From Centroberyx gerrardi (Eukaryota; Chordata; Actinopteri; Beryciformes; Berycidae): a stretch of 64,000 nt of DNA. Positions 23,218-35,556 of this stretch are shown here, in pieces; positions within the stretch are counted from its first letter, which is position 1; the number at the start of each line of letters is the position of its first letter. The notes beneath the pieces were generated by a model. It was given only the letters and a program-made list of their open reading frames with translations. It was not told the DNA's origin and made no database searches. The translations under genes were made by a program, and so were the position numbers. The stretch covers positions 17,381,381 through 17,445,380 of the forward strand of contig NC_136019.1 in the NCBI RefSeq assembly GCF_048128805.1, written 5' to 3'.

Positions 23218-23945
23218 TTGATTATTGGTCGCCTTATGACTCCATGTGTGCATATTTTTTGTGTGTCTTTTTGTGTTTGTATATTTACAGGGTGTGGATA
23301 ACAAAGGTAACAGAAATATATATTTTTTAATATTACTGTAATATAACAGTATTGTTATTATAACATGATACTACCCAACTATGATTTGACGATGCACCAA
23401 TACAACTTTTTCATGACAGATTCCATATACTAATCCAATGCTTAGTTTGTGTTTGGACAACAACTGATTGATTTATAACTTTACTTTAAGGCATTATAAG
23501 GCATCATGAGCACATTATGTGAACATTATGAATGCATTATAACTGCATCATAAAATGATATAATCCATTTGTTAGATGGTGGTCGGTGTGTATGTGTATG
23601 TGTGTGTGTGTGTATGTGTTTACGTGTGTGCAAAACCTATATTTGATGCAGCTAATGAAGGGATACTGGTGCCTTTTGGGCTGAGTTGCCAAGTCTGTGC
23701 ATCTGTAACCCCCTACCTCATCATTTGGAAAGAGATTTGCTTGCCCAGAGCTAATACAGACAAACACATGCACACGCATGCATGCACACACAAACAGGTA
23801 TAAGACATTAGATAAGAGAATGAATATTCAGGGACTCAGCAGGGAGTAGGGGAGGAGAAAAGAGGAAAAGAGACAAAGGAAAAGAATGGGAGAAAAGAAC
23901 AGGAGAGGAGAGAAGGAATGCGAGCAAAACAGGAAAAACAGAATG
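23218..23945. other. No gene seen
   Basis: Contains a TG-rich stretch (23584-23632), CA-rich text near 23762-23792 and a purine-rich block (23830-23940). No coding evidence. Confidence 0.5.
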
Positions 23946-24302
23946 ATATGATCTCTGAAAAGGGAATACAAACAACAAATCAAATGCCCCCATTGAGGAA
24001 AGAGTCCTGACTGGAGTGGGAAATTCTGGCAGCAGAGTATTGTTTTGAGCAGGAAGACGGGCTGGTGTGTAGGGCTGCACCATGACCTGGATGTGTGAGG
24101 GTGTGGCTCCCTTAGCAGCCTTGTGCACCAGCTCCAGGGTTTTGAATGTGATGCAAGCAGCCAATCTGTTCCAATCACACAAGTTGAAGTGGCTCCACTG
24201 CATGAAAGATGCCAAAGTGCAGATGACGCGTTGGTTTCCGGCTTTGGAGCCTTTCAAGGTGATCAATAGACCGACAGCAGATGGTGGTGAAACACAGCAC
24301 AA
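23946..24302 (-). mobile_element. Reverse-transcriptase C-terminal fragment of a LINE-like repeat
   Basis: The minus-strand frame contains ITFKTLELVHKAAKGATPSH followed by VMVQPYTPARLPA. This resembles the end of CR1/Rex-type reverse transcriptases (I-YK-L-L--KAL-G--P-Y, then YTP-R-LRS). No other domain of the element is present. It is a short old insertion. Confidence 0.5.
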
Positions 24303-25019
24303 GAAATTTTGGAGCGTTTGGTATAAACTGACTGTGACATCGAAAGGGAAGACAATAAAGATTGTATATTTAATGTGGTTGACTCAGTATAGCTGCTACA
24401 TTTGCAAAGCCAAGAAATCTGTTTAGTTGCATATTTTCCCCTTGAAAAGTACAACTACAACTAAGTCTGACAAACTCTGTTTGAGTTTGACAAAGTACAG
24501 CTAAACCTGAAAAAGTATACCTGAGACTGACAGATAAAAATGGCCACAGCTAAATTAGCATAAGTACAGCTAAGCCTGAAAAAAACACACCAAAGTGTGC
24601 CAAAGATGATGTCCTAAAAAGGCCACCGTACTGCTATGGGATCTTCAGCATGTATTGTAGAAATACTGAATACTGAAAAAAAAAAAAAAAAAAACCTCAA
24701 CACTTTAAACAACTATTGCAACAATAAGCTAGTATTATTTTTCTTATCTCTAGTCAACAGAAAACCAGGTGCCTAAGAAAATAGTTGTTCAGACTAGGAA
24801 ATGTACATTTTTCAGGCACGGACCTAAATCTGAAGTTACAGAGAACCTGATAGTCTAAGCAAATCTCAGTGTAAGGTATGAAATCAGAGTGTCTCACTTC
24901 CTTTTGTACAAGCATTGACGCCTACCGATATGTGCTACTAAAAATGCTTTTTCCGCTGATGATGTTATTTTAGTGCTCGGCCCCTTGCTGAAGCTGTCAT
25001 TACACTGGGAGAGTGGAGG
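24303..25019. other. Intergenic, upstream of NITR gene 1
   Basis: Bases 24447-24590 contain a degenerate repeat of the unit agtacagctaa.cctgaaaaa. A poly-A tract lies near 24679-24697. The block cacttccttttg near 24896, about 120 bases before the start codon, resembles an ETS/PU.1 site, but this is a weak motif match only. Confidence 0.4.
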
Positions 25020-27247
25020 ATGTTCAGGTTGTATCTGCTCTTGGTTCCTCTCCTTCGAGCCTGTAAGTCACTGGGTCTTTATCATGATGAAAATGCATTA
25101 TGGTCATCTTAACTCTTACTGAGGTACTTTAAAGTTGTGGTTGCAAAAGCTGAGGAAAGCTTTTCTGAACTAATTTAAATGTGTAATATGATATTGGGGT
25201 TTACAGTCTTACAGGTACAAACAGTCTTTAATTTATCCTAATCTGTGTTTTCAGATGGTGCTAAATCACAGTCTCTTCTCTACGCCAACCTCGGAGACAA
25301 TGTGACTTTACCATGTCTCCATCCATCCAGCGACACTTATTTGTCATGGTACAAGCAAGCTGCAGGGGAAAAACCTCAATTGATATCATATTACTACACG
25401 CATTCGTCCAAATCCAATGTCTTTAAGCCCCCTTTTAAAGACAACCTCCGATTTTCAGTGGAAACAGAAGCAGGGCTCTATGATCTGAACATTTTGAATG
25501 TTCAGCCGTCTGATTCAGCCATGTACTACTGTGGAAGAACCAGTATTACTGTGATCGAATTCGACAATGGAACATTTTTGGTTATCAAAGGTATAAGGCT
25601 TTTTTCCTGCTTTTCCTCATAGCTTTTGCATACTTTTAAAAAGGATTTACAATTTTCAACATATCTGTGTATCTCTGTCTCTGTTTGGGACAAACCGAGA
25701 CAAACAACATAACAACATATTATGTTAATGTGCTGTTATCAACTTAATTTTGTGTTGAAAAGCAGTGCAAATGTGTTTTGTCCCAAACTAAACCCACAAA
25801 TGTGTTAACAATTTTTAAGAACGCATGGACTTTTTTTTTCCCCCTTTGATTTTGTCACACTTTCTCTTTCATAACCCTTTCTAATATCTAATTTCTGTCA
25901 GAGTCCAGTCGCAGGTCTTTCCTCCAGCAGCCGGTGTCTGAGTCCGTCCGGCCAGGAGACTCTGTGACTCTGAACTGTACGGTGCACAATGGGACCAGTG
26001 ATGGAGAACACAGTGTGTACTGGTTCAGACACGATTCAGAAGATTCCCACCTGGGAATCATGTACACCCACACCCACAGAGGCAGGAACGGTCAGTGTGA
26101 CAAGAGCTTTGAGTCTCCTGCGCAGAGCTGTGTGTACAGCTTGCCAAGAAGGAACGTCAGCCTGTCTGATGCCGGGACCTACTACTGTGCCGTGGCTTCA
26201 TGTGGAGAGATGCTGCTTGGGGACGGAACGAGGCTGGATGTTAGAGGTGTGTAACACTTTATTTGAATTTGTGCAAAAGTTACTTTTGATTTCAAATAAA
26301 AAATTACAACTTTAGCATCTGTCTAAACTGTGGTTACAAAGTGCTTCACAATGATACTAAAATAAGAACACAAAAAACAGTAGAATAGTGAAACATGGAT
26401 AGTAAAACAGAAGAACATAGTAAAATCATCCCTGTGGTTAGATTCTGTGTCCATAGTTTAGGGGCAGCAATAGCAAATACACAATCACCCTTTAGCTTTA
26501 GCTAGTGACTTGAGGACCTAAGAGACCTAACCAATAATCAGAGATATGTAATAATTCTGAGGTGCTTGACCATGTGATGCTTTGTTCATAATACAAATTA
26601 CTTTAAAACTGTATGTCTTTATGTTTTTGCATTAGTTAGAAGGTGATATGCACTGCTAATATCACAGAAACATCTTTAAACACGCTCGATCGCTCGCTGT
26701 ATTTCCGCAGGGCAACAGAGTGGACATCTTGATGCTTTGCCCGTCTTGATATATTGCCTGGTTGCAGCGCTGATTGTGTCTTTTATCGGGATCGTCATCC
26801 TGGCCTGCATCCTCTACAAAATGACCAGGAGAAGTTGTCTTCTGTGTCGAGGTAACCAATGTTTATCAGAGAATAAGTCTCTCAGTTGTTTTGATGAGGA
26901 TGATGTCAGTGACAATGATCATGATGGTGCTGATGATGAGGTTGACACTGATGACTGGAAGGTTATGATGATATTTGATTTTTTTAAAGGGCTGCAACCC
27001 CAGCCGAGTGCCCCGGAATCCACCGCTGACCTTCAGGTAGAATATTCTAATATTCTCCTGACGTAACAAGTTCTAATAACTTTATCATCCACTAATAATT
27101 TTGTCCTCCTGTTTCCCACAGTATGAGGACTCTGGTGCTTTGCAATATGTGGCTCTGGACTTCAAAAAGAAAGCCAAGGCCAGGAGACAGAAAAGCACAG
27201 AGGAGGAGACCGTCTACTCTGGACTGAGACAGTCAGACCGGGACTGA
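25020..27247 (+). CDS. Novel immune-type receptor, gene 1 (V and I on separate exons)
   Basis: Predicted 345-aa type I membrane receptor. Exons: 25020-25062 signal peptide (MFRLYLLLVPLLRA), 25255-25590 V domain, 25902-26246 I domain, 26711-26851 transmembrane, 26990-27036 and 27122-27247 tail. All introns have GT-AG ends; the joints are phase 1 until the last, which is phase 0. The V domain has VTLPC, LSWYKQAAGEKPQ, SDSAMYYC and a J-like FDNGT in place of FGxGT. The I domain carries the NITR hallmark SDAGTYYCAVASCGE plus LGDGT. The transmembrane segment (PVLIYCLVAALIVSFIGIVI) has no charged residue. The tail has the ITIM LQYVAL and an ITIM-like TVYSGL, so it should recruit SH2 phosphatases and inhibit. 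Oddity: one of the six I-domain cysteines seen in the neighbours is Ser (NGTSDGEHS, codon 25997-25999). NITR identity is firm; the species symbol is not assignable. Confidence 0.88.
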
Positions 27248-30200
27248 CATTTTCCCTTAAACCCCCACCCAACCCCCCCTCTTTCCCCGCTCTGTTTTTG
27301 ACCCCTGGCATCTTAATTATTATCAATAATCTTAACTAGATCAACTTTTCTATGTCACGGCATTCAGTAGTCTTAAGTCCTGCATATAATGTACAGTACA
27401 TTTTTCTAAAGACAGACAGTTTTCCAAACAAAAATTGAATGGATTAACTGTTTTTCTGGACTAAATAAAGAATAAATAGACATCATGTCATTAACTCACA
27501 TTTGTCCTGATATGGATTTCTCACAGTTCACATCTCACTGTGGTCAGTGATGTTGTGGTAAATAAAAGCTAGGTAAACTATGACCTCCAGTTGGTGATCA
27601 TCATAAGGCAAGCAAACATTAATATCAAAACATATATATATTCAGAAAAGCACATGTTTTTTTTCTATTTTTTTTTCTGTTTTTTCTAGAAGACCCTATC
27701 CTCATAACTTACATAAGTTTGGTATACTTTCTATGATGATTACTATGATTTATAAATTCATGAAGATTTATGTCAGCCTAAAAAGGATGGAAACTCTTAT
27801 GCAAATAATAAAAAGGTGTGTAAAATGAGTTTAGGTGGCGTTACCCTCCTCTAAAACCCTGACTGTGGTTAGACTCTGTGTTAAATGCAGTAATGTTGCA
27901 GTTCACCTTTCATTCAATAGAGAGCAGTAGCCCACCTAGACATCATGGACTACGTGAGGATTCTTGTAATGTGTCATCGTAAAACGAATGAGAAATTGTT
28001 TTTGCTCACCATCACACAACGAAACTCGTAGGTTGGTGAGACCACCAGACTGTTGACGTCGGAAAGATAAGCGATGTGAAAACACCAGCTATTTTTAGCA
28101 AACGAACACACAAACATTTTTAGCAACAAAGACAGACACTTCTGAGGTGTGTCCTGTTTGTTCACACCATGCCAAAGCATCCACCCACACAGTGATCTGT
28201 GTGCAGGTACTGTTGTGGTCTACGGCTTCTATCCTTTAGCTTGCCTTTAACACAACACAAGACTCTCTCTCTCTCTCTCATTCTCTCTCTCCCCTTCCCT
28301 CTCTTTGCTTGGTGCAGACTTCACGAAGAATAAAACGACGGCTACAAAAGGCTGCAGTTTAGACCTGGGCTTCAACACGGGGTTTAAGTCGTGAAAATGT
28401 TTGTTGGAAGGTAGTTTTTCTCTTTCAGCCACTCACCCACACAGTCATTTGTTTGCAGGTATTGCTGCCTACTGACTAAAAAGAAGAAAAGAAAAAAAAA
28501 AAACAGGTCGCATCTACGTTCTCGCTCTGGTCAAGCCCTCTCAGAGCCTTCAGCACAACCCAAGTGGTTTCTCGCCTTTTTTCTCTCTCCCTGCCCTCCT
28601 TATAACAGGATGTCTATGTGGTTTATTTGCACTGCTGGTTTCTTGTTTGTTTGCTCCTGTTGCTTCACAACCACACTCCGCTTTCACAACTGATTCTGAT
28701 GTACATTTTGATACCATATATATTTTATACGTGTATTGTGAACGGGTCAGAACACAATATAAGGATGTCGCACTTACAATTTCAAAACTGAACCAAAAGA
28801 TTGTGATAAATTGTCATCGACTCGATTTATCATTTATCAAAAGACGCCACACCAGGTATAGAAGAGGAAGGAGGAGGAGCTCTGTTACAGCGATGTCATG
28901 GGAGGCCCGTCATCACTCTCTCTTGGCTCCGTTACGACATGGTTTTATTCACATAAAACACTCTTTGAAGGGTCATTCCATGTATGCTCTTGCTTCTGAA
29001 ATATACTTTTGAAAAGTCTTTGATGTATCCAAGAGTATATTTCTCGTTGTGACACTCGTAGCACCAGCCACCCACTCAGAGAGATGTTTTTAAGCTATTC
29101 TAGAGAATACAATGAATGCAAAAGAAACATATTGAAACAAGAGGCATACACATGCAAATATGATTAAGAAGAAACTTAAGCAATCATCACCCAGTATAAA
29201 GTTCAAACAGCAAAGTGCATCAGACAGCAGACAACAGCCGTTGAGATGTACAAGCTAAGCTTCAAAGGCAAAGTATTTTTTCTCTTTGTGTAATAGCACA
29301 CGAGTGTAGAGGAGTGAAGCATCTCACCCATGACTGACCTGAATTTACCTCTCGATGCCCACAGCGCAGTAGGAAACACAACAGCAAATGTGACTAGTGA
29401 AAAGTTGACTAATGGCAGTTTATGGATGTGTCATTTAGTCAAGTGTAATGGCAAAGTGAATTTCCCCCATAGATTTGTTTCCCTGACTGACTGTACTTTA
29501 CACCAAGACCAAGACACAGAGGATCTCCACTGCACTGTTGCGGCCCTCACTGTGAGAACCAGCGCCAGCAACCACCTGTTTAAAGACCTGATGAAACAGA
29601 TGCCAGAGCTTACTTAATGTTTCAACATCTTGTTTGGCCTCCTGGTTAAAGGGCCATTAAGTAATTGATGACCTCTGTCGTTCTCTATCTGCAACAAGTA
29701 GGAAACCCCTCCTGCCTCTGTGACACAAACAATAAAGTCACATTTTCACAATAGAGAGGAGTAGGCTTTCTAATTAGAGCAGAGATCCAACAGAAACATC
29801 TAGTGAAGAGGTAATATGTCACCATGCAAAATACTTGAATCGGGCTAGAAAGTGAGTTTTGAACGCCAGAAATCTCAGCACCTGGTCAAGTAATTGTTGA
29901 GTCATTGGTATTGATCAATAACTCTATCAACCCCTGCAGATATATTATGGTCATTTTGTGCTATGGGCCAGTAAAAATATTACTTCTCGCCCATTTAAGG
30001 AAATCAGCTGAGACAAAAAAAGAAAAGAACTCATCTCCATGTAAATAAAATCCAAAATATCATTTTTCTTTTATGGAGTCTTTAGTAAAAATTTGTTTGA
30101 TGGCAGAATATGCTTATTCGTTTCCACTGCATGTGTGTGTGAACTATTCAACAAAATGGCTGCAGTATGATTATTATTAAACAAAACTCTGTAATAACAC

Positions 30201-30530
30201 TGCCTCCTGTGCACCTACTATGTGTGCATTAATGCAGGTTGTGATACAGCAGAGACAGTGATAATACAAAATAACACCTTTCAGCGTGAATCAATGGCGA
30301 CATTAACTACGGTGAAATGCTACAGGCTAATGCACAACAGTGAGTCACATTTGTCAAACAAGCAAAGATGAAGGTTTTTATTGTACCAACATGTCATTGT
30401 AGCCTGTTGCGCAGCCAATCACAGGCCCAGAGAGTCGTATCTGATGATCAAATCAGATGGCACCAATGATAACTTCACCTGAAGCTCCTCTAGACACTCT
30501 TGAAGGTTCAGTTGACATACATTTCTCACC
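27248..30530. other. Gene-free 3.3 kb between NITR genes 1 and 2
   Basis: No intact gene. Two short imperfect copies of a cacccacacagt..tgcaggta.tg block lie at 28181-28212 and 28433-28464. A plus-strand open frame at 29330-29617 contains DQDTEDLHCTVAALTV, which looks like a decayed NITR tail exon (compare DQDADNLHYAAL). CT-rich runs lie near 28263-28300. Nothing else is recognisable. Confidence 0.45.
27464..27469 (+). promoter_or_regulatory. Polyadenylation signal of NITR gene 1
   Basis: aataaa about 217 bases after the stop codon; a second aataaa follows at 27472. Confidence 0.5.
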
Positions 30531-31825
30531 ATGGAGGCTGCCAAGATGATGAAACCCTGTGCCATTCTAATCCTTTGTAAGTAAACACAGTTGTGACCAG
30601 CAGTGTGCATAGTAAACTATAATAAAATAACCATGTTTTCACTTTCATATTCTAGATTTTGCTGTTGGTTTGGCTGCTGGAATAATGATAACCTCGGCAG
30701 TAGCGGCCCAATCCACTGAGCTGGGAGAAGACGTGATATTAGAGTGTCAAATTGACAAAAAGGCACCGTACCACACCTGGTTTAAGCTCACTGCAGATAA
30801 ACAGTTCAAGGTGATAGCATCAGTTAGAAATCAGATACCTCAGTATAATGAAGAATTCATGGATGGACGTTTCAAGATCTTGTCGGATAAAGGATTCCAC
30901 CTTAAGATATCGTCTATTAAAACTGAAGATAATGGGATATACTACTGTGGTACAGGAGTCTGCAATCACATGTGGTTTGGACCCGGAACGCCTATATCTG
31001 CTAAAAGTAAAATATATTTAAACATATAAATGATGAAGAAAAACATAATTTATGATATTGTTGACCATTCAGCCATTTGATTTTGTTTTTACCTTTTTAA
31101 AGGTTCTAAATTGAGGAATCAAACTCAGCCACCTGCCCTGCCAGTCCACACAGAAGTGCCTATGACCCTGAATTATACTGCCGGTAAGGTTTCTTTTTTT
31201 CTTGTTTTTACTGCATATCATTCTTCAGTTACATTTCATAAGCCTTCTAAGGCCTTTAACCAAATCACATTCATTTTTCTAGGTTGCAACCTTCCATGCG
31301 ACAGAACTATTCTTGTATACAGCTTGGGGATAACAGCAGCTGTGTGTGTCGCACTCACACTTGTCCTGGTTTGTGTAATTTTCAACCTCACGACCAGGGG
31401 ATGTCAACAGAGCAGAGGTGGGTGATTAGTATTTTGTTCATATTAATATTGTAAGGTTGTTATTACTATAATATTAATGGCAATACTGTAACTCTGGCAT
31501 GTGTTTGTTCACAAGGTATGACTGCTAAGCAGAGAGCTTCTGCAAGCTCCAGATCTTGCAACAAGGTAAAAAGAAATGCAACTTTCATCAGTCAGAGGCA
31601 CTGAGTATACTTGGTTCCATGGCATGTGACATGTGATTAGAACACAAATAGATATGTTGATGAATGGTGTAGTCTGTACTGTGTCTTCAGGACCAGGATG
31701 CAGCACATGACCTCCATTATGCTGCTCTGGACATAGCGGATGCCAGGAACAGGGGCAGGAGGCCGTGGACCAGCAGGGAGCCAGAGATTGTCTACTCTCA
31801 AGTCAGGTGTCAGAACTCTGTTTAA
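30531..31825 (+). CDS. Novel immune-type receptor, gene 2 (V domain only)
   Basis: Predicted 265-aa receptor. Exons: 30531-30576 signal start (MEAAKMMKPCAILIL), 30656-31006 rest of signal and V domain, 31103-31183 stalk, 31283-31417 transmembrane, 31516-31565 and 31691-31825 tail. The spliced frame is open with consensus sites throughout. The V domain has VILECQI, HTWFKLTADKQFK, TEDNGIYYCGTGVC and the J motif FGPGT. Where the other NITRs have an I domain, this gene has an 81-base exon giving a Pro/Thr-rich stalk (NQTQPPALPVHTEVPMTLNY) with two N-glycosylation sites. The transmembrane segment is uncharged. The tail has two canonical ITIMs, LHYAAL and IVYSQV. The V domain is closest to that of gene 5 (both have a CQI..W-KLT pattern), so it may derive from a gene 5-like ancestor by loss of the I exon. 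Confidence 0.85.
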
Positions 31826-31941
31826 ACATTTCAAACCTCTCAAGATCAGGCCTTGTGTTGAAGACATGTAGCCTATTGTCTGGGTGCAGACCTTCCAAGT
31901 AAATATCTGTTTAAAGTAACAATCTGTGACATTTTCATATT

Positions 31942-31947
31942 AATAAA
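31942..31947 (+). promoter_or_regulatory. Polyadenylation signal of NITR gene 2
   Basis: aataaa 117 bases after the stop codon. Confidence 0.5.
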
Positions 31948-34871
31948 TTTCCGTTTTGTTACCCTCTATCGTAGATTGATATAACACAAATATAACACAA
32001 TGGTGACAACCTACACCCAGTTTGTGAAAGCTTTTGCATTTGCTGCATTTGCTTTTCCAAACACCTGGTGCTGGGTAGGTGGTCCATTCAAAGTCAGAGG
32101 TTGGAAATTTCAGAAAAATGCATTGGAATGGCCCTTCAAGTCAGAAACTTTCCAAAATGCAGTTATCTGATGCCACTGTAAATGCTACCCAGCATTACTT
32201 TTAGCTTGTTTATGATCCTCAAAATAAGATTAAGTGCAATTGTCAGCATTCCATGGCCTTAAATCTATTAAAACACCCATGTGGTAAATGGTTAAACAAA
32301 GTAAAATGTAAAGTTGCACTTAACAGTTGCTAACTAGCCACCTAATGTTGCCAAATATAATGGACTTAGCACTAGCTGTTGCTTGGGAACAGTTTTTTTT
32401 TTTAATTAGAGGGCATTCATGTTACTTCCTTGGTTTTTTCCGAGTTGGACGACTGGAATACATGGAGATCAGAAATTTCAACTGGGAACTTCAGACCTCT
32501 GACTTTGAATGGAATGCAGCATTAGCAAGAGCAGCGAAAAACACCATGGCTGAACAGAGAAAGAAAAGACAGAAACTCCAACTTCATCAGCAGAAAATCC
32601 AAGGAAAGTACAGTACTGGACACACTGTTTGATTGACAGGTGATCTCTGGGAAGAGCAGTGCAGAAACACCACCGCAATGAGCGCTGAGCAACAAAGATG
32701 TTGCCAAGACTAAAAAAAACCTACCTTACTACTTCAAGGTAGATCAGGCTAGGCTGTTTGAAAATGTGAGACACTGTTTAACAAGCAGCCACACTCTTAA
32801 TGTTCTAAAACCATAGAAAATCAAAGCTTCTCAACAATGCAATTATGATGCAATGCCATGGCTGTTTGTGTCTGTGATGTGTGATTTAAGAAAAGTAAAG
32901 CCTTTTGTAACATGTTGCTTCCTCTGTTTATTTTTTGTCCATGTGGTCTGACTCATTCTCATAAGAGGTGAAGGGGAGGATCTACTGCAGTTCATCCATT
33001 TTAGCAAACTCACGCCAGAAAACCGTTAGGCCGTCCCACTGTCACTTCGTGCTACTCAGGAAGTACGGCTTCAAGTGAAGCTTCTTGGTCAGTAACACCT
33101 CATCTGTAGCGAGTCAACAACCATGTAGCTCATACCACAATGTTGTTAAAGAACGTACATGAAGACCACAAAGATCAAAAGATGTATTTGGTTCACATGG
33201 GGTGGCATGGTTGTGCTTTGTAAAGGTGTACTGCATGAGTTACCAGTGCTATCATGTCTATCAGGGCAAGGCTGAGCGAAATGTAATGGGAAATTATGTA
33301 CAGTATGTAGTTTAAGGAGCCAAATCTGCCACCACCACCATTCGACTTCTTCACTGTCTCTCGTTCTCTCTATCTCACTCTAGCACATACACACCCATGC
33401 ACAAGCACACACGCGGACGTGCGCACACACACAGGCCTACAGTAAGCTCTAAACCACGTGCGTTACAGTCAAGGACCATGAGTGCTTTATGCTAAACAGA
33501 CACATCCGCAACCCCCTCCAACACTGAGTTGCCAATACTAACGCATCTGGCATGAGACACACTCGTTCAGGCTCCATCTCACGCTCTCAAGCTCCACAAA
33601 CAAATCTCACACCACAGTTTAAATGGTCATTTAACATACAGCAAGACTCAGTCTGAGCAAAGTTAACATTCTGAACACATCTGTTGGCAGACAGTATTTT
33701 TCCCTGCATGATCAGATGAGATTGGCTCATAGACAGTAAGGACAGATGAGATTGGCTACATTCCTCCGCGCCACAAACTGCTCCTGCACTTTCTGAAAAT
33801 TTATACCAAATTCTCAAGTCAGCGGTTAGAGGAAAGAACCTCCACCCACGATTATTATCCAAGATACGTCACAAAGTCACAGTGATTGAAGTGGAAAATA
33901 TCCACATTTTCAAAAACTGAAAATGTATCAGAATAGTGTACTACCTGTATAAATGTGGGAAAGCCTAGTGTAGCCCATCCTGCCGGTAAGGAAAATGTAT
34001 CAGAATAGGCTGCTAAGAGACTAGGTCACTTCCTGTATTCCAACATAATTTGACATTTGACAACATTCCTACCCTTTCTCCTCAGTTCTTATTTCATTAC
34101 CTGGTGCCTCTCTATCATACATGATAGACTCATCCATGTGTCCGTGGTAGATCGTTCACTGCTGAGTGATGCTAGGTGATTAGCAATAACTCAAAACTGA
34201 GAAATTGAGAACTTGTAGCACCTCCAAAATTAAATGGTGAGTAATCTTAAGTGATATACAGCAAATTCTGGCATTTTTGTGTAGGAGATGGGGAAATATG
34301 AAACAAAAATAACATAGTTTTGAAAAGCAGGGACTGCAGCAGCTCTTCACAAAAGAAGTGAAGGTGGTGGGTGAAGGGAGACTTTGTACAGCTAAAAATC
34401 ACTGCACAACAGACAAATATGTGGTTGCTCACCTGAAATAGTTCAAAAAATATATATATATAAATTGACTATATTATGTTAATATTTCTTTGTTAAAATT
34501 TAAAGGTCTGCAGGCGATAAAAAAATCTAACAACATTCTATTACTAAAAGGCTTGCCTTGGATATTGCTACTCACTTACACTCACTCAGCATTCTAAAGT
34601 GTTTCCATGGAGCACTGGAACAAAATCTATCAGGGACACATGGATGATTTTGATGTCTATGTTCTCATCATTTAAGTTGACCAACGGGCCAACCACCCAA
34701 AACTGCCTCTTATCAACCCACTAACAAACAGTTGGTAGATGCCGTTGTCTGCTCTACTACAAGGCACTGTTGTGGACTACTGACAAAACATACAAGACCA
34801 GATCCCCCGGCTTCAGAGCCCTTTGAATAATAGTATTGTTTCCTACCTGCTTTCTCTCTCAGACTTCCTCC
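31948..34871. other. Gene-free stretch between NITR genes 2 and 3
   Basis: Several short open frames (for example 32327-32632, 101 codons, Lys/Gln-rich end) without recognisable domains or splice context. A CA-rich patch lies near 33385-33433. I see no support for a gene. Confidence 0.5.
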
Positions 34872-34924
34872 TTCTTTCTTTCTTTCTTTCTTTCTTTCAT
34901 TGTTTCTTTCTTTATTTCTTTCAT

Positions 34925-35005
<81 letters not shown>

Positions 35006-35010
35006 CACAG
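34872..35010. repeat. (CTTT)n(CT)n(CA)n compound microsatellite
   Basis: CTTT units with interruptions, then CT, then about 39 CA units. Confidence 0.95.
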
Positions 35011-35556
35011 AAAAAGTAGCCCATAGACACACAATTCCAGACAACAAATAGACAAGTAGACAAGTAATTGGGCATATAAGCACACCTAAATCTAAAAAAG
35101 ACAAATGTGAGAATGACATAGGTCATGACTGAAGAATACAGTATGTATTCTCATTGCACAAAGATACTGGGAAGATACTCCACCATATTGCCTATTTTTC
35201 CCAAACGGAAAAATCACCCTTAAGCATAGTGCATATTGTGAAGTACAGACACTAACGTGCATCAAATGGGCTTGCATGCATTTTCTTCCAGTAAATCAGC
35301 GATGCATGTTGTTGAAAATATTACACCTACTGGTCCTCTGGTGTACTTAGTACCAACTATGATATAACCAAGAAAACTCAGTCTACCCCCGGTACACCTC
35401 TGATCACCTCAGGCACTGACCTTTTGGAACTGAACGAATCCCTAGTCTGACAAACCAGTCAGCTTAGCCAATCACAAACAGCCTCCGTCTCCTTTTAAGA
35501 GTTGTGTGCGTCCATAAACTCTTTCCCCTCAAGGCACAGACTGTAGAGCTTCAGAG

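Noticed and set aside
23530-23810. Open frames with Val/Cys/Tyr and His/Thr repeats
   Set aside because: Translations of TG/CA microsatellite sequence. The same applies to frames at 4199-4503, 19916-20395 and 34713-35126.
24890-24910. ETS/PU.1-like cacttccttttg upstream of NITR gene 1
   Set aside because: A short motif expected often by chance and not found at a similar place upstream of the other four NITR genes, so it is not listed as a regulatory site.
28647-29012. Plus-strand open frame of 121 codons between NITR genes 1 and 2
   Set aside because: No domain, no splice context and no similarity to the NITRs.
32327-32632. Plus-strand open frame of 101 codons
   Set aside because: No recognisable domain; the C-terminal Lys/Gln run is low complexity.
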